Notes: generated from the sequence alone by a model not told the origin. A stretch of DNA of 64,000 nt from Maritalea myrionectae DSM 19524 (GCF_000423365.1 NZ_AUHV01000002.1:558001-622000), one strand, 5' to 3'. Positions 1 to 9,613 are shown, counted from the stretch's first letter. Made by a program: numbers and translations.

Positions 1-726
1 CAAAACTTAGTGTCAAACGCGATCAAATACACCCCCGAAGGTGGCGCGGTGCTGGTGGGATGTCGCAAGCGCGGCAATCGCATCCGATTGGACGTCATCG
101 ACAATGGCATCGGCATCGATAAAGACCAGCACTCGCTCATTTTTACTGAGTTTTCTCGGCTCGAGCCGGGCGCGCGCATTGCCCAAGGTTTGGGGCTGGG
201 CTTGTCGATTGTGCAGCGCTTTGGCCAAGCCCTAAAACTGGATGTTGAGGTCGACAGTGTGCCCGGGCGCGGATCGCGTTTTTCGATCTATTTACCGCCC
301 TCGGCTGAAGCCCTTCCAGCTTCGTCACCAAGCAATGCGGCAGCGCAACCGGCCAGTTCCCTGGTGGGCAAGCAGGTTCTTTGTGTTGACAATGAACAAG
401 ACATTTTGAACGCCATGCAAGACCTGCTGAAGGGCTGGGGCTGTGATGTGCGCGTCGCGCGATCACTGAAAGAGATCTCACAAAATGACATTCTGGAGGG
501 CTGGGTTCCTGAGATTGTTTTGATGGATTATCACCTTGATCAATCCTCGGGCCTTGATGCCATTCAATGGTTGCGCCAGAATGTGGGCGGACATTTGCCT
601 GCCGTGTTGATCACCGCAGACCGGAGCGCGCAAGTGCAAACATTGGCCGAAGAACGCAATGTTTCACTGTTGCCCAAGCCCCTCAAACCCGCGGCCTTGC
701 GGGCGCTGATGTCGCGCCTGACTTAG
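1..726 (+). CDS. Hybrid sensor histidine kinase/response regulator, C-terminal part (5' end outside window)
   Basis: The reading frame is open from base 1. It begins inside the ATPase N box (QNLVSNAIKYTPEGG), so the sensor and dimerisation parts lie upstream of the window. The G1 box (DVIDNGIGI) and G2 box (GLGLGLSIV) of the HATPase domain follow. After a short Ala/Ser/Pro linker comes a receiver domain with the phospho-acceptor Asp in VLMDYHLD and the conserved Lys in LLPKPLKP. The layout fits NahK-type hybrid kinases, which often partner a LuxR-type response regulator; one such regulator lies at 2502-3161 on the other strand. The pairing is inference. Ligand and signal are not visible here. 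Confidence 0.9.
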   Translation, partial: QNLVSNAIKYTPEGGAVLVGCRKRGNRIRLDVIDNGIGIDKDQHSLIFTEFSRLEPGARIAQGLGLGLSIVQRFGQALKLDVEVDSVPGRGSRFSIYLPPSAEALPASSPSNAAAQPASSLVGKQVLCVDNEQDILNAMQDLLKGWGCDVRVARSLKEISQNDILEGWVPEIVLMDYHLDQSSGLDAIQWLRQNVGGHLPAVLITADRSAQVQTLAEERNVSLLPKPLKPAALRALMSRLT

Positions 727-738
727 AAAGAAAATTGC

Positions 739-1101
739 ATGGCAAATTGGATTTTTCTGACCTGTTATGCCCTGATCATTGGTCACGAATTGGATGCCAT
801 CAAGCAGAAGGAATGGCGCATTTTTCCCGGCACCAATTTGCTGCCCGACCAGCTTGGCTTTCAGGTTTTTACCGCCCTGCATGTACCACTCTTCATCCTA
901 TTGAATTGGCTGTTTTTTCTCAGCACCCCGGCTGTCATGACCGCAGCGAAGTTCTGGTTCGCCCTCTTCGCCATTGCGCATATCGGCGCCCATTGGCTCT
1001 ATCGAAATCACAAAGAATATCGGTTTAACAATCCACTCTCCAAATTTCTGATCTGGGCGCCGGGGGTGTTTGGCGCGCTTTATTTGGCCATAACGTTCTG
1101 A
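739..1101 (+). CDS. Small integral membrane protein, probably DUF6713-like
   Basis: This 120-residue protein has about four hydrophobic segments (near residues 1-15, 38-60, 65-85 and 100-118). Between them lie conserved-looking polar motifs: HELDAIKQKEWRIFP near the N-terminus and HIGAHWLYRNHKEY later. The HELDA..KEW signature resembles the DUF6713 family of small membrane proteins; that assignment is from memory and moderate. It starts 12 bases after the kinase stop codon, so it may be co-transcribed with it. It runs tail to tail into the next gene with a 22-base overlap. No function is known. Confidence 0.65.
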   Translation: MANWIFLTCYALIIGHELDAIKQKEWRIFPGTNLLPDQLGFQVFTALHVPLFILLNWLFFLSTPAVMTAAKFWFALFAIAHIGAHWLYRNHKEYRFNNPLSKFLIWAPGVFGALYLAITF

Positions 1102-1430
1102 GCATTGCTGAGGGGCGCTTGCGCCCGATCCGTCATGCTGTAATCGCGGATCACTTCAGCAACACGAATGCGATAGTGCACAAACACGGTTTCGCGGCCT
1201 TCGGCTTGCGCTTTGCGATGGTTCATGTGGGTTCTCCAATTTGCGGCCGCCGCCTCGTCCCGAAAGAAGGAAAGGGATAGAAACTTGCCTTTTTCGCTTA
1301 CACTCTCAAATCGTTCGACGCCGATAAAGCCGTCAATTTTAACGAGTTCAGATTTCAGTTCCGCTGCAATCTCGAAATAACGGTCGCCCTGCCCTGCTTT
1401 AGGTTGCACTTCAAAGATCACAGCAATCAT
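1080..1430 (-). CDS. Antibiotic biosynthesis monooxygenase (ABM) domain protein
   Basis: This 116-residue protein has the dimeric alpha/beta-barrel ABM fold: an N-terminal strand (MIAVIFEVQPKAG), a helix with YFEIAAELKSEL, the IDGFIGVERFES strand, and the LSLSFFRDEAAAANWRTH segment typical of the family. Members include heme-degrading and quinone-forming monooxygenases as well as many uncharacterised proteins, so the substrate cannot be named. The start codon overlaps the end of the NIPSNAP-like gene at 1427-1744 by four bases (ATGA), so the two are translationally coupled. Confidence 0.8.
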   Translation of the reverse strand: MIAVIFEVQPKAGQGDRYFEIAAELKSELVKIDGFIGVERFESVSEKGKFLSLSFFRDEAAAANWRTHMNHRKAQAEGRETVFVHYRIRVAEVIRDYSMTDRAQAPLSNAQNVMAK

Positions 1431-1744
1431 TTTGGAAAGTTCTCCGATGCCAATTTCAAAAAGGTCCGGTTTTCTTTCAGAATGAACCTTTCCTGTTTTG
1501 CGAACTGATAGTTCTCTTGCCCCAAAGGATCAGCCGCAAGGCGCGCGCGATATTGCTCGTAGGCAGCCAAACTTTCGATGGAATAGACGCCATAGGCAAG
1601 TGTGGAAGACCCTTCGTGCGGGGAGAAATACCCAATCAAATCTGCACCGCAGCGGGGAATTGCCTGCCCCCAATTGCGCGCATATTGCTCAAATTGTGCT
1701 TTTTTGGTGGGGTCGATTTGGTACTGAATAAAACAGGTAATCAT
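1427..1744 (-). CDS. NIPSNAP family protein
   Basis: This 105-residue protein starts MITCFIQYQIDPTKKAQFEQYARNW-like, with an alternating strand-helix pattern and the DPLGQENYQFAKQERFILKE segment. All of this is usual for short bacterial NIPSNAP proteins, which share the ferredoxin-like dimeric barrel of ABM proteins. It is the first gene of a two-gene unit with the ABM protein. It lies head to head with an ArsR-type regulator whose start is 74 bases away, which suggests local control by that regulator. Biochemical role unknown. Confidence 0.8.
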   Translation of the reverse strand: MITCFIQYQIDPTKKAQFEQYARNWGQAIPRCGADLIGYFSPHEGSSTLAYGVYSIESLAAYEQYRARLAADPLGQENYQFAKQERFILKENRTFLKLASENFPK

Positions 1745-1790
1745 TGTCGCTCTCCTTCACGTTGGTTTCGCACTCCTACATGATTGAACA

Positions 1791-1800
1791 GCATTAATGC
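1791..1800. promoter_or_regulatory. Perfect 10-bp palindrome in the NIPSNAP/ArsR divergent promoter region
   Basis: GCATTAATGC is a perfect palindrome 19 bases upstream of the arsR-type start codon and about 47 bases upstream of the NIPSNAP-like start. ArsR-family dimers bind short AT-rich palindromes between divergent genes, so this is a candidate operator. It is one short site, so chance is possible. Confidence 0.35.
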
Positions 1801-1818
1801 TTCGGCTATGGTCGAACT

Positions 1819-2505
1819 ATGAAAGATGGACCCGACATATCAAGAATTGGCCAATTGATTGGCGACCCGGCGCGTTCAAATATTTTGTCGGCGCTGATGA
1901 GCGGCAAGGCGTTGACCGCCACCGAATTGGCGCAAGAAGCGGGCGTGACGTTGCAAACAACGAGCAGCCATTTGGCGAAGCTGGTCGAGGGTGGTTTGCT
2001 GCGCGTGCGCAAACAGGGGCGCCACCGTTATTATTCGCTACGTGACGACAATGTCGCCAAGGTGCTTGAAAGCCTGATGCATTTGGCCGCGACGAAGGGA
2101 CATTTGCGCACACGCACCGGCCCGCGTGACCCCGCCCTTCGCCATGCACGCATGTGCTACGACCATTTGGCGGGCGACATGGGCATCCAACTCTATGATG
2201 CGATGATCATGAATGGGTATTTGCTGGAAAACGGCGAAACATTGGATGTGACAGAATCTGGCGCGCATTTTCTGAGCCAATTTGGCATCGATCTCGATGC
2301 GCTTCGATCAGAGCGTCGTGCTTTGTGCCGCCAATGCCTAGACTGGAGTGCGCGCAAAAATCACCTGGCGGGCGCACTGGGCAAAGCCCTGCTCGACCAA
2401 GTTTACGCGCGCAAATGGGCAAAGCGCGAACCAAATTCTCGGGTGGTGACTTTTAGTCAGCAAGGTGCGCAAAGCTTTTTGGCCCTGTTGGGCAGCAAAA
2501 GCTAA
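1819..2505 (+). CDS. ArsR/SmtB-family winged-helix regulator with a long C-terminal extension
   Basis: Residues 1-90 form an ArsR-type winged helix: the ARSNILSALMSGKALTATEL helices, the recognition helix around TLQTTSSHLAKLVEGGLL and the wing VRKQGRHRYYSL. No metal-binding CxC motif is seen in the recognition helix. The protein has 228 residues, about twice a minimal ArsR; the extra 130 residues are unassigned and carry a CRQCLDWSARKNHLAGALG segment. That architecture is known among ArsR-like regulators of small stress or oxygenase operons. It is divergent from the NIPSNAP/ABM pair, its likely target. Its end overlaps the next, convergent gene by four bases. Confidence 0.88.
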   Translation: MKDGPDISRIGQLIGDPARSNILSALMSGKALTATELAQEAGVTLQTTSSHLAKLVEGGLLRVRKQGRHRYYSLRDDNVAKVLESLMHLAATKGHLRTRTGPRDPALRHARMCYDHLAGDMGIQLYDAMIMNGYLLENGETLDVTESGAHFLSQFGIDLDALRSERRALCRQCLDWSARKNHLAGALGKALLDQVYARKWAKREPNSRVVTFSQQGAQSFLALLGSKS

Positions 2506-3161
2506 GCTCCTGCAACCGCCTCGATTTGCCCTTGCTCGAGCTTGGAAGCAACGATCACGGCTTGAGTGCGGCTGTCGACATTGAGCTTTTGCAAAATCGC
2601 GGAGACGTGTGCCTTCACGGTGGCTTCGGAAACACTCAACTCATAGGCGATTTGCTTGTTCATCAACCCGTCTGAGAGCATCATAAGCACGCGCACTTGT
2701 TGCGGCGTCAGGGTCGATAGTCGCTTGGTGTATTCAGCAATTTCGGCTTGCGCATCATCAAAGGTAAAGCCGTCTGGCACCCATATACCGCCATCCAAAA
2801 CCGTTTTCATGGAAGATTGAATGGCGTCCGCGTTGGTAGATTTAGGCAAAAAGCCGGAAGCGCCTAAATCAATAGAACGGGACATAGTTTGCTGATCATC
2901 ACTGGCCGAAACAATCATAATCGGAATGTCTGGATATTGCGCCCTCACCAGCAGCAGGCCAGAGAAGCCGCGCACGCCAGGCATCGCCAAATCCAAAAGC
3001 ACCAAATCGCAATCGCGATCCTTATCTAAAAGGCTGGTGAGCGATTCAATATCGCCAGCTTCGTCAATTTGGGCATCGCCAAAATGGGTTTCAATGGTTT
3101 GCCGCAACGCCGCGCGAAAGAGCGGGTGATCGTCAGCGATTATGATGCGCGTTTGTGCCAT
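2502..3161 (-). CDS. NarL/LuxR-family response regulator
   Basis: The receiver domain (residues 1-120) carries the acidic pocket in IIIADDHPLF, the phospho-acceptor Asp in LVLLDLAMPG, and the Lys in GFLPKS. The C-terminal LuxR-type HTH (about 148-208) is clear from LTPQQVRVLMMLSDGLMNKQ and VSEATVKAHVSAILQKL. The length of 219 residues is standard. It probably receives phosphate from a hybrid kinase of the type encoded at the window's left edge; that link is inference. Target genes are unknown. Confidence 0.93.
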   Translation of the reverse strand: MAQTRIIIADDHPLFRAALRQTIETHFGDAQIDEAGDIESLTSLLDKDRDCDLVLLDLAMPGVRGFSGLLLVRAQYPDIPIMIVSASDDQQTMSRSIDLGASGFLPKSTNADAIQSSMKTVLDGGIWVPDGFTFDDAQAEIAEYTKRLSTLTPQQVRVLMMLSDGLMNKQIAYELSVSEATVKAHVSAILQKLNVDSRTQAVIVASKLEQGQIEAVAGA

Positions 3162-3273
3162 TTACTTGTCCGGTTGGTCCCGATTAATTTGGTTTAGCCG
3201 ACATTTTAGCCGCAAACAAGTCGCCTTTTAGCTGCTGTGTCATTGAACTGTTATTAAACGCCAACCACAACAT

Positions 3274-3705
3274 CTAATCATCGCTCAGTCCGGCATCGAC
3301 CATGCCGGCGATGATTTGCTCTACGCGCTCCAACTCCGCCAAGCTCATTTCAATCGATTCACGGCGCTGCTTGAGCAATAATCGTTGCGATCTAATTTTC
3401 GTCAACGCCTCTCGCATTTGCCGTTCATTGCCATCGCGCAATTCATAGCTTTCCAAAAAGTCTTGAATCTCGCGGATGGTCATGCCGATCTGCTTGCCGT
3501 TCAGGATGAGGCGCAGTTTGGTTCGGTCTTTTTTTGAGTATAGCCGTTTTTGGCCCATCCGCTTCGGTTTGAGCATGCCCTTATCTTCATAAAAGCGCAG
3601 GGCCCGATGGGTGATGCCAAAAAAATCTGCCAGATCGCCGATGGTATAAACATAACCGGCGAGGTTTTGCGTGTTGGAGTGTTCTTCGCGCGATGTGGTC
3701 GACAT
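3274..3705 (-). CDS. MerR-family transcriptional regulator
   Basis: The N-terminal MerR helix-turn-helix reads YTIGDLADFFGITHRALRFY, then the wing EDKGMLKPKRMGQKRLYS, followed by a long coiled-coil dimerisation helix (about residues 85-140). I prefer the ATG at 3705 (143 residues, MSTTSREEH) over an upstream start that would add 44 low-complexity residues with no homology-like features. No cysteine effector site is seen in the C-terminus, so this is not a classical metal-sensing member. It is divergent from the PodJ-like gene at 3974; whether it controls it is unknown. Confidence 0.88.
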   Translation of the reverse strand: MSTTSREEHSNTQNLAGYVYTIGDLADFFGITHRALRFYEDKGMLKPKRMGQKRLYSKKDRTKLRLILNGKQIGMTIREIQDFLESYELRDGNERQMREALTKIRSQRLLLKQRRESIEMSLAELERVEQIIAGMVDAGLSDD

Positions 3706-3973
3706 TTTTGGGCCTATTACTTCAAATCCTAGCGTCAAATCTTGCCAAGTTTGGATGTATTTTCCTTTATGGCATGACGGTAAAGTCTTAACAAACACTT
3801 GTTGTGTCTGTGGCCAAAAGCCAGAAAAATCTACCAAAAATCAGTGAATTTTCCCAATTTGCGGCCAAATTTGGCACAAATTAACAGCTTCTTTACCAAG
3901 GATGTTAAAAGGTAAGGCCGTTCGAGAACTCAAACATGCGTGTTGATTTGCCTGCACGCGATATGGATAGAAG

Positions 3974-6900
3974 ATGCCAAACCGTCGGTTCCCTACGCAA
4001 AAACAACCCACCTACTCATCCACCCCCACTGGGACGAATGAGTGGGATGCCCTTAAAGGTGAGTTGGAAGGATTGCTGGATCAGGTACATGGGCAAATCG
4101 CCGAGTTCGAACATCAGCAGCACAATGATACCCGCGAATATCAAGAGCCTGTGCGCAGATATGGCACGGATAATGGTGCGCAGCATTTTATGCAGCAGCA
4201 CGAAACGCCTGCTGAACAGGATCAGGGATTTGATACACGGCGGCAGGACGCCCTACGTCAGGTTCAATCCGCAGTTGCGCGGATGGGGCGCAAGCAGCAT
4301 TCGCCACGGACTTCCATGCGGCAGGATGAAAATGACCCTGTTGGGTCACGTCTGGATCGTGCTGTGGCACAAATCCGTGCACGGCAGGGCCAAATTCGCC
4401 CAGACGCACCGCGGCAGGACAATGCGCCTTCAATGACTGGCCGGGCGCCGCAGCCCTCAACCTCTAACGAACCACCCGCCTATGTGCGCGAAATCATGCA
4501 GGGTATGGAAGGGTTGCATCGCAGCGTGCGCGACCTAGCCACTCAGAACCTGCAAAAAAACCCTGAACAGTTCAGCGCCAATTTCGCACAAATTGAGCGT
4601 CGCATCAGTGACCTTGGTGAAATGATGGGTCGCCATAGCGATCCGGCGTTGGATGATATGGGCCAGCGGCTTGATCAATTGATGAAATCAACCGAGCGGT
4701 TGGCAGAAATCCAAATCAAGCAGATGGCGCAGCTCGAAGAGTTTCGCGAAGCCAGCCAAACACCCGATTTGAATTTGGATGGTTTGGAAAATGGCATCCA
4801 TAATCTTTATGAACGGTTGGACGCGCTAGAGCGCACCGCCACAGCGCCTTCCAAAGAACTGGACACCATTGCCCGTTCGGTGGCAGGCATCGCCAGCGCG
4901 GTTGGCCATCTGCAAGAAGAATCTATGGCGCACAAACTGCCCGAGATTTACGCCCAATTGCAGGACATTGGCGATCGCATCTCAACGTTGGACGATCAGC
5001 ATTCCACGCGCGTGTCCGACCATATTCGCCGCGAAATGCAAGGCGTACGGTCTGAGGTGACAGGCGCATTTGAGCCGCGCTTTGACAACATCGAAGCCCG
5101 CCTGGAGGGTCTTCAAGAAAATTTGGCGCACGGTTCAACAGACGGCGACCAACCAGACTTGAGCGAGCTGCACGCCATCGAACAGCGTTTGAACGATGCC
5201 ATTTCCAGCCTTGATGCTGTTGGTGCGGGCGGCGGTTCATCTGCGCAGAACAATGAAGATGTTTTGGGCGCGCTTACTGCAATGGAAGATCGGCTGAACG
5301 CCGCAATTGAATCCATTGATCAAGTGCAAAATGATCGCGCGGCGCCGCAGGACAATCTTTTCCAAAGCCTCAAAGGTATGGAAGATCGCATCGTTGATGC
5401 GATCCAAACATTGCGCCACGCCAGCGAGCAACCATCGACATTTGAAGCCCCGGCACTTGATTTGGCCGGACTAAAGGCCATTGAATCGCGGTTGAGCACG
5501 CAATTAGAAATGCTTGATGCGCGCCTCGAGGCGACACCTGCACCGGCGATGGCCGCTCCCTATGCGCCGCAAACGACACCACCTGGTGCCCCAAACGATC
5601 ATTTCGCCGCCTGGGAAAATGATAAAAATGACGAGCGCCGGGCGGAATCACCGCCATCGACCGTGGCAATGCCCACCGAAGATCTGGCCAGCAACGAAGC
5701 GCCATCATTCGAAGAAGCACTTGGCTTTGATGATGAGGCGGAAGATGCAACGACACCATCTATTGGCCTGGGCTTTTCTGATCTGGAGGCCGATAGCTCG
5801 GCATCTCATGAGTTAGCAGCTGCAGAGCCTGAAGCCGCTTCGGAAATGCCTGCCACACCTGAAGCACCCGATTTTGCAACGCCTGAAATGGACATAGCTG
5901 CCTCTCCTGACCAAGAAGAAGTGCCACAGCCGCGCTCTTCTTTCGAAGCCGAAGAGGCAGGCTTTGGGGACGGCCCCCGCTCGCTCAGCGATCTTGAGGC
6001 GCCATCTAGCGCTGCGTTGGCGGCCGCGCCAGCCCCGAGTGTAGATGAAGCTGCCCCCGCACCTGCGCGCGACGAATTCGAGGCGCCGCGGCCGGGACAA
6101 GCGCAAGACGAAACTGTACATCATGCGCGCCAGAGCTTTATTGCCGCGGCACGCAGTGCGGCCGTTGCGAAAAACGATACGCCTGAACAAACCACCAGCT
6201 TGCTGGGTCGCGCATTCGCTCGCATCAAGGCAGGCAAAGACGAAACGTCAGACCAAACAGCGGGTGATGCATCAGCAGAAAATACGCCAAAGGCTGAGCG
6301 CCTCGACGCAGGTGAAAATCATCTCCATGCCGCAAGTGCAGACCTTGAAGGCGATGTCGCTGAGATGGAAGTTGCCGCCGAGCAGCGCCGCAAGCGCTTC
6401 ATGATGCCGTTCAGCAACAAGCAAAAGGACGAAGCTCCAGAGGTTGAGCAGGTCGAACGTCCCAAAAGCGCATTTGATGATGAGCACAAGATTTCACTCG
6501 ACGGGCATCCAGATCACCGCGACGCCTATGACCCGACTGCTGAAAATGATGAAGACGAGGTCAAAGAGAGCTTCTTAAGCCGTCATCGGCAGCCGATCCT
6601 GTTGGGCGCCTCCATCATCGCCATTATTGCGATGACTGTAAATCTGATCAATCAGAATGCCGCTGAAGATGGCGCTCAAAACGCAGGCGATGCGCCCGCC
6701 GTTACAGCACCGGCTGAAGCGGACACCTCTGCACTTGATGATTTGCCAAATCCACGGCAAATCGACATGTCACAGACACCCACGGTTGAAGTTGGCCAAC
6801 TTTCGCCGCTGACCGACCAGAATGCCTTGGCAGATCAAGATGTTGGGCTGGTGGCACCCCAGTCAGACGCTGTAGATCAGGGTTTGACAACAGCATCTAT

Positions 6901-7780
6901 TTCGCCTGAACCCACAAAATCTTCACTCGAAGAAATGGCGACTGACATTGGCCCAGAAGGTTTGCGCATTGCCGCGGCTGGCGGCGATGTGCGGGCGCAA
7001 TTCGAGATGGGCGCGATTTTGATGGAGGGTCAGGCTGTACCAAAAGACTCCCAGGCCGCATCAATGTGGTTTGAACAAGCCGCCGCTGCAGGATATGCGC
7101 CGGCGCAATATCGTTTGGCCGCAGCATTTGAGCATGGAATCGGGGTCAAGCAGGATATCGACCAGGCCAAAGAATGGTATAAGCGGGCGGCCGAAAACGG
7201 CAACCGCATGGCCATGCACAATTTGGCAGCTCTATTTGCTTCTGCCGATGAAGAACAACAAGACTTTAAAAAAGCCAGCGTGTGGTTCCAACGCGCTGCG
7301 GATCAAGGCGTTGTCGACAGCCAGTTTAATCTGGGCATGTTGTTTGCCCGCGGCCTTGGGGTTGAGCAGGATTTAGGTCAGTCCTATTTCTGGTTTGCGC
7401 TTGCGGCCATGCAGGGAGACCAAGACGCAACTGGCGCACGTGATGATGTGGCGCGCTCAATCGACGCGACAGAAATGCAGAATTTGAAAAATCAAATTGC
7501 GAACTGGCAGCCAGAAGAAATTGCCCTGGGGGCAAATTACGCGCCGATCGGCACATGGGACCCTGAGTTTAACCCCGGTCCTTCAATTGACAAAAAAGAA
7601 GTGGTTCTTGGCGTACAGACAGCCTTGGCAAAACTTGGCTTCACCGTTGGCCAACCAGACGGCGTGATGGGCCCGAAAACCCAAGACGCAATCCGCAGCT
7701 TTGAGCGGGCACTGGGCATGAACGAAGTTGGAGAAATTAACCCCCGTCTGATGGCCATTTTGAGCAGTCAGCCGCTATAA
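3974..7780 (+). CDS. podJ: PodJ-like polar localisation factor (coiled coil, TM, Sel1 repeats, PG-binding domain)
   Basis: The 1268 residues fall into ordered parts. Residues 1-500 are long amphipathic coiled-coil helices; 500-860 are an acidic Ala/Pro/Glu-rich linker. A single membrane segment lies near 875-895 (PILLGASIIAIIAMTVNLI). Periplasmic Sel1 repeats follow at about 990-1160 (for example GGDVRAQFEMGAILMEG), then a PG_binding_1 domain at 1209-1267 (VQTALAKLGF, GVMGPKTQDAIRSF). This is the architecture of Caulobacter and Agrobacterium PodJ, which organises the new cell pole and adhesion or division machinery. The length matches the rhizobial forms. The function is by family; the sequence shows the architecture directly. 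Confidence 0.85.
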   Translation: MPNRRFPTQKQPTYSSTPTGTNEWDALKGELEGLLDQVHGQIAEFEHQQHNDTREYQEPVRRYGTDNGAQHFMQQHETPAEQDQGFDTRRQDALRQVQSAVARMGRKQHSPRTSMRQDENDPVGSRLDRAVAQIRARQGQIRPDAPRQDNAPSMTGRAPQPSTSNEPPAYVREIMQGMEGLHRSVRDLATQNLQKNPEQFSANFAQIERRISDLGEMMGRHSDPALDDMGQRLDQLMKSTERLAEIQIKQMAQLEEFREASQTPDLNLDGLENGIHNLYERLDALERTATAPSKELDTIARSVAGIASAVGHLQEESMAHKLPEIYAQLQDIGDRISTLDDQHSTRVSDHIRREMQGVRSEVTGAFEPRFDNIEARLEGLQENLAHGSTDGDQPDLSELHAIEQRLNDAISSLDAVGAGGGSSAQNNEDVLGALTAMEDRLNAAIESIDQVQNDRAAPQDNLFQSLKGMEDRIVDAIQTLRHASEQPSTFEAPALDLAGLKAIESRLSTQLEMLDARLEATPAPAMAAPYAPQTTPPGAPNDHFAAWENDKNDERRAESPPSTVAMPTEDLASNEAPSFEEALGFDDEAEDATTPSIGLGFSDLEADSSASHELAAAEPEAASEMPATPEAPDFATPEMDIAASPDQEEVPQPRSSFEAEEAGFGDGPRSLSDLEAPSSAALAAAPAPSVDEAAPAPARDEFEAPRPGQAQDETVHHARQSFIAAARSAAVAKNDTPEQTTSLLGRAFARIKAGKDETSDQTAGDASAENTPKAERLDAGENHLHAASADLEGDVAEMEVAAEQRRKRFMMPFSNKQKDEAPEVEQVERPKSAFDDEHKISLDGHPDHRDAYDPTAENDEDEVKESFLSRHRQPILLGASIIAIIAMTVNLINQNAAEDGAQNAGDAPAVTAPAEADTSALDDLPNPRQIDMSQTPTVEVGQLSPLTDQNALADQDVGLVAPQSDAVDQGLTTASISPEPTKSSLEEMATDIGPEGLRIAAAGGDVRAQFEMGAILMEGQAVPKDSQAASMWFEQAAAAGYAPAQYRLAAAFEHGIGVKQDIDQAKEWYKRAAENGNRMAMHNLAALFASADEEQQDFKKASVWFQRAADQGVVDSQFNLGMLFARGLGVEQDLGQSYFWFALAAMQGDQDATGARDDVARSIDATEMQNLKNQIANWQPEEIALGANYAPIGTWDPEFNPGPSIDKKEVVLGVQTALAKLGFTVGQPDGVMGPKTQDAIRSFERALGMNEVGEINPRLMAILSSQPL

Positions 7781-7919
7781 TTTTGCGCAAATCGACCTGC
7801 GATTAGAAAATTCGAACCAAATCTTGGTTCATATCAATTGACAGCCTGTGACGGTGCGGCCTACACCGGGCTTAGTTAATGGCCCTCGCGGGCGTCGAAT
7901 TTTTTAGGATCGCGGTCAC

Positions 7920-8855
7920 GTGCAGCTCTATTTGCCCATAGCTGAACTCTCGCTCAACCTGTTTATGCTGGTTGGCCTTGGGGGCGCTGTGGGTTTTTTA
8001 TCGGGCCTATTTGGCGTTGGTGGTGGCTTTTTGCTCACCCCGATGCTGATTTTTTCTGGCATCCCGGCCCCGGTTGCTGTTGCCTCGGTCACAGGGCAAG
8101 TTGTGGCGGCCTCCACATCAGGTGCTCTCTCTTACTGGCGACGTGGCGGCATTGATCTCAAGCTTGCGCTATTTTTGATTGTTTCGGGTGTGTGTGGTGC
8201 CTTTTTGGGCGTGTGGACCTTTGGTCAATTGCGCAGCGCCGGTCAATTGGACCTTGTTATCTCTTTGGGATATCTGGTGTTTTTGGGGTCAATCGGCACA
8301 TTGATGCTGATTGAGGCTGCGCGTTCGATCATCAAGCATCGGCAGCAAGGCAATGCTCCCCCAACAAAATTGCCCGGCAAACACAATTGGATTCACGGCC
8401 TACCCATGCGGGTGCGCTTCAAACGGTCCAATCTCTATGTTTCGATTTTTCCCGTTATTTTGATTGGCGCCAGCATCGGCTTTTTAGGGTCATTGCTTGG
8501 TATTGGCGGCGGGTTTATTCTGGTGCCTGCCTTGATCTATTTGTTGCGGGTTCCCGGCTCTATCGTGATCGGCACGTCGCTATTGCAGGTTTTGGCCATT
8601 ATGGCCGCAACAACCATTTTGCATGCCATCAACTCTCAAACCGTAGATATTGTGCTGGCCTTCACCTTGATGACCGGCTCGGTGATTGGTGCCCAATTTG
8701 GCGTCTCCGCGGGCCAATATTTGCGCGGCGACCAGTTGCGGGCACTCTTGGCGATCATCGTTCTGGCGGTTGCGGTGCGGTTCGCACTTTCGCTTTTGCT
8801 CACCCCAAGCGATCCGTTCTCCGTCGCTATCCTCACAAATCTGGGGGGCGGTTGA
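7920..8855 (+). CDS. TauE/SafE (TSUP) family sulfite/anion permease
   Basis: This 311-residue polytopic inner-membrane protein has eight or so hydrophobic helices in two pseudo-repeats. Each repeat has the family's glycine-rich motif: GLFGVGGGFLLTPML near residue 35 and SLLGIGGGFILVPALIYL near 190. TSUP proteins export or import sulfite, sulfoacetate and other small anions. The start is a GTG preceded by AGGATCG. It heads a tight operon with an Alph_Pro_TM protein, a DUF3429 protein and a GNAT. TauE followed by an Alph_Pro_TM protein is a familiar alphaproteobacterial pair, which favours joint action in anion or sulfur transport. The substrate is not predictable from sequence. Confidence 0.88.
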   Translation: MQLYLPIAELSLNLFMLVGLGGAVGFLSGLFGVGGGFLLTPMLIFSGIPAPVAVASVTGQVVAASTSGALSYWRRGGIDLKLALFLIVSGVCGAFLGVWTFGQLRSAGQLDLVISLGYLVFLGSIGTLMLIEAARSIIKHRQQGNAPPTKLPGKHNWIHGLPMRVRFKRSNLYVSIFPVILIGASIGFLGSLLGIGGGFILVPALIYLLRVPGSIVIGTSLLQVLAIMAATTILHAINSQTVDIVLAFTLMTGSVIGAQFGVSAGQYLRGDQLRALLAIIVLAVAVRFALSLLLTPSDPFSVAILTNLGGG

Positions 8856-9613
8856 TGCGGTATTTATTGGCAGTTCTGCTCTTGCTGTTTGCCACGGGCA
8901 CGGCCTCGGCACAACGGCTGGTGATGTCCACATCCGAACCGGTGGTCTCCATCAGCTCCAACTTTGCAGGCGACACGATCACCATTTTCGGCACGATTGA
9001 ACCTGAATTGGGGCGCAATCCGGATCAAGTCACCAACAATTATAATGTCGTGATTTCCATCAAGGGACCCGCGGGCACCTATGTGGCGCGCAAGAAGACC
9101 CGGCAATTCGGCATTTGGCTGAACGGTGAACAGGAAGCCTTTGAAGGTTTCCCATCTTACTTTTCGCTCGTGTCGAGCGCGCCTATGGACAAGATCGCCG
9201 AACCGCAGGTTCTCAGTGTTTCAGGGCTTGCATTTGACAGCACACCCCATATTCGACCCGTGCGCCGCACGCAAAATACGGACATGTTTGCGCAAGAGCT
9301 GATCCGGTTGATGAAAAAACGCGGGCTGTATTCGTTAGATGAGCATGGCGTGCAATTCCTGTCAGATACGTTTTTCTCCGCCCGGATCGCCCTGCCGGCG
9401 CACGTGCCCAATGGCAGCTATTTGGCCAACACTTATGTGTTTCAGGATGGCAAGTTGATCGACAATGCGCCGCAACGCTTCATGGTGCGCACCGTGGGCT
9501 TTGAACGGTTTGTTGCGAATTCTGCCAAAGATTATTCTTTGCTTTATGGCGTGGTTTGCGTCATCCTAGCCATATTCACAGGTTGGCTGTCCGGGGTTGT
9601 ATTTAGGAGATAA
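8855..9613 (+). CDS. TIGR02186/Alph_Pro_TM family transmembrane protein
   Basis: This 252-residue protein begins with a signal peptide or N-terminal anchor (about residues 1-21, ending ATGTASA). A periplasmic beta-rich domain (ISSNFAGDTITIFGTIE, NYNVVISIKGP) follows, then a C-terminal membrane helix (LLYGVVCVILAIFTGWLSG) ending in Arg-Arg. This is the pattern of the alphaproteobacterial TIGR02186 family. The start codon overlaps the TauE stop (TGATG), so translation is coupled. It is a likely periplasm-facing accessory of the upstream permease; no biochemical role is established. Confidence 0.85.
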   Translation: MRYLLAVLLLLFATGTASAQRLVMSTSEPVVSISSNFAGDTITIFGTIEPELGRNPDQVTNNYNVVISIKGPAGTYVARKKTRQFGIWLNGEQEAFEGFPSYFSLVSSAPMDKIAEPQVLSVSGLAFDSTPHIRPVRRTQNTDMFAQELIRLMKKRGLYSLDEHGVQFLSDTFFSARIALPAHVPNGSYLANTYVFQDGKLIDNAPQRFMVRTVGFERFVANSAKDYSLLYGVVCVILAIFTGWLSGVVFRR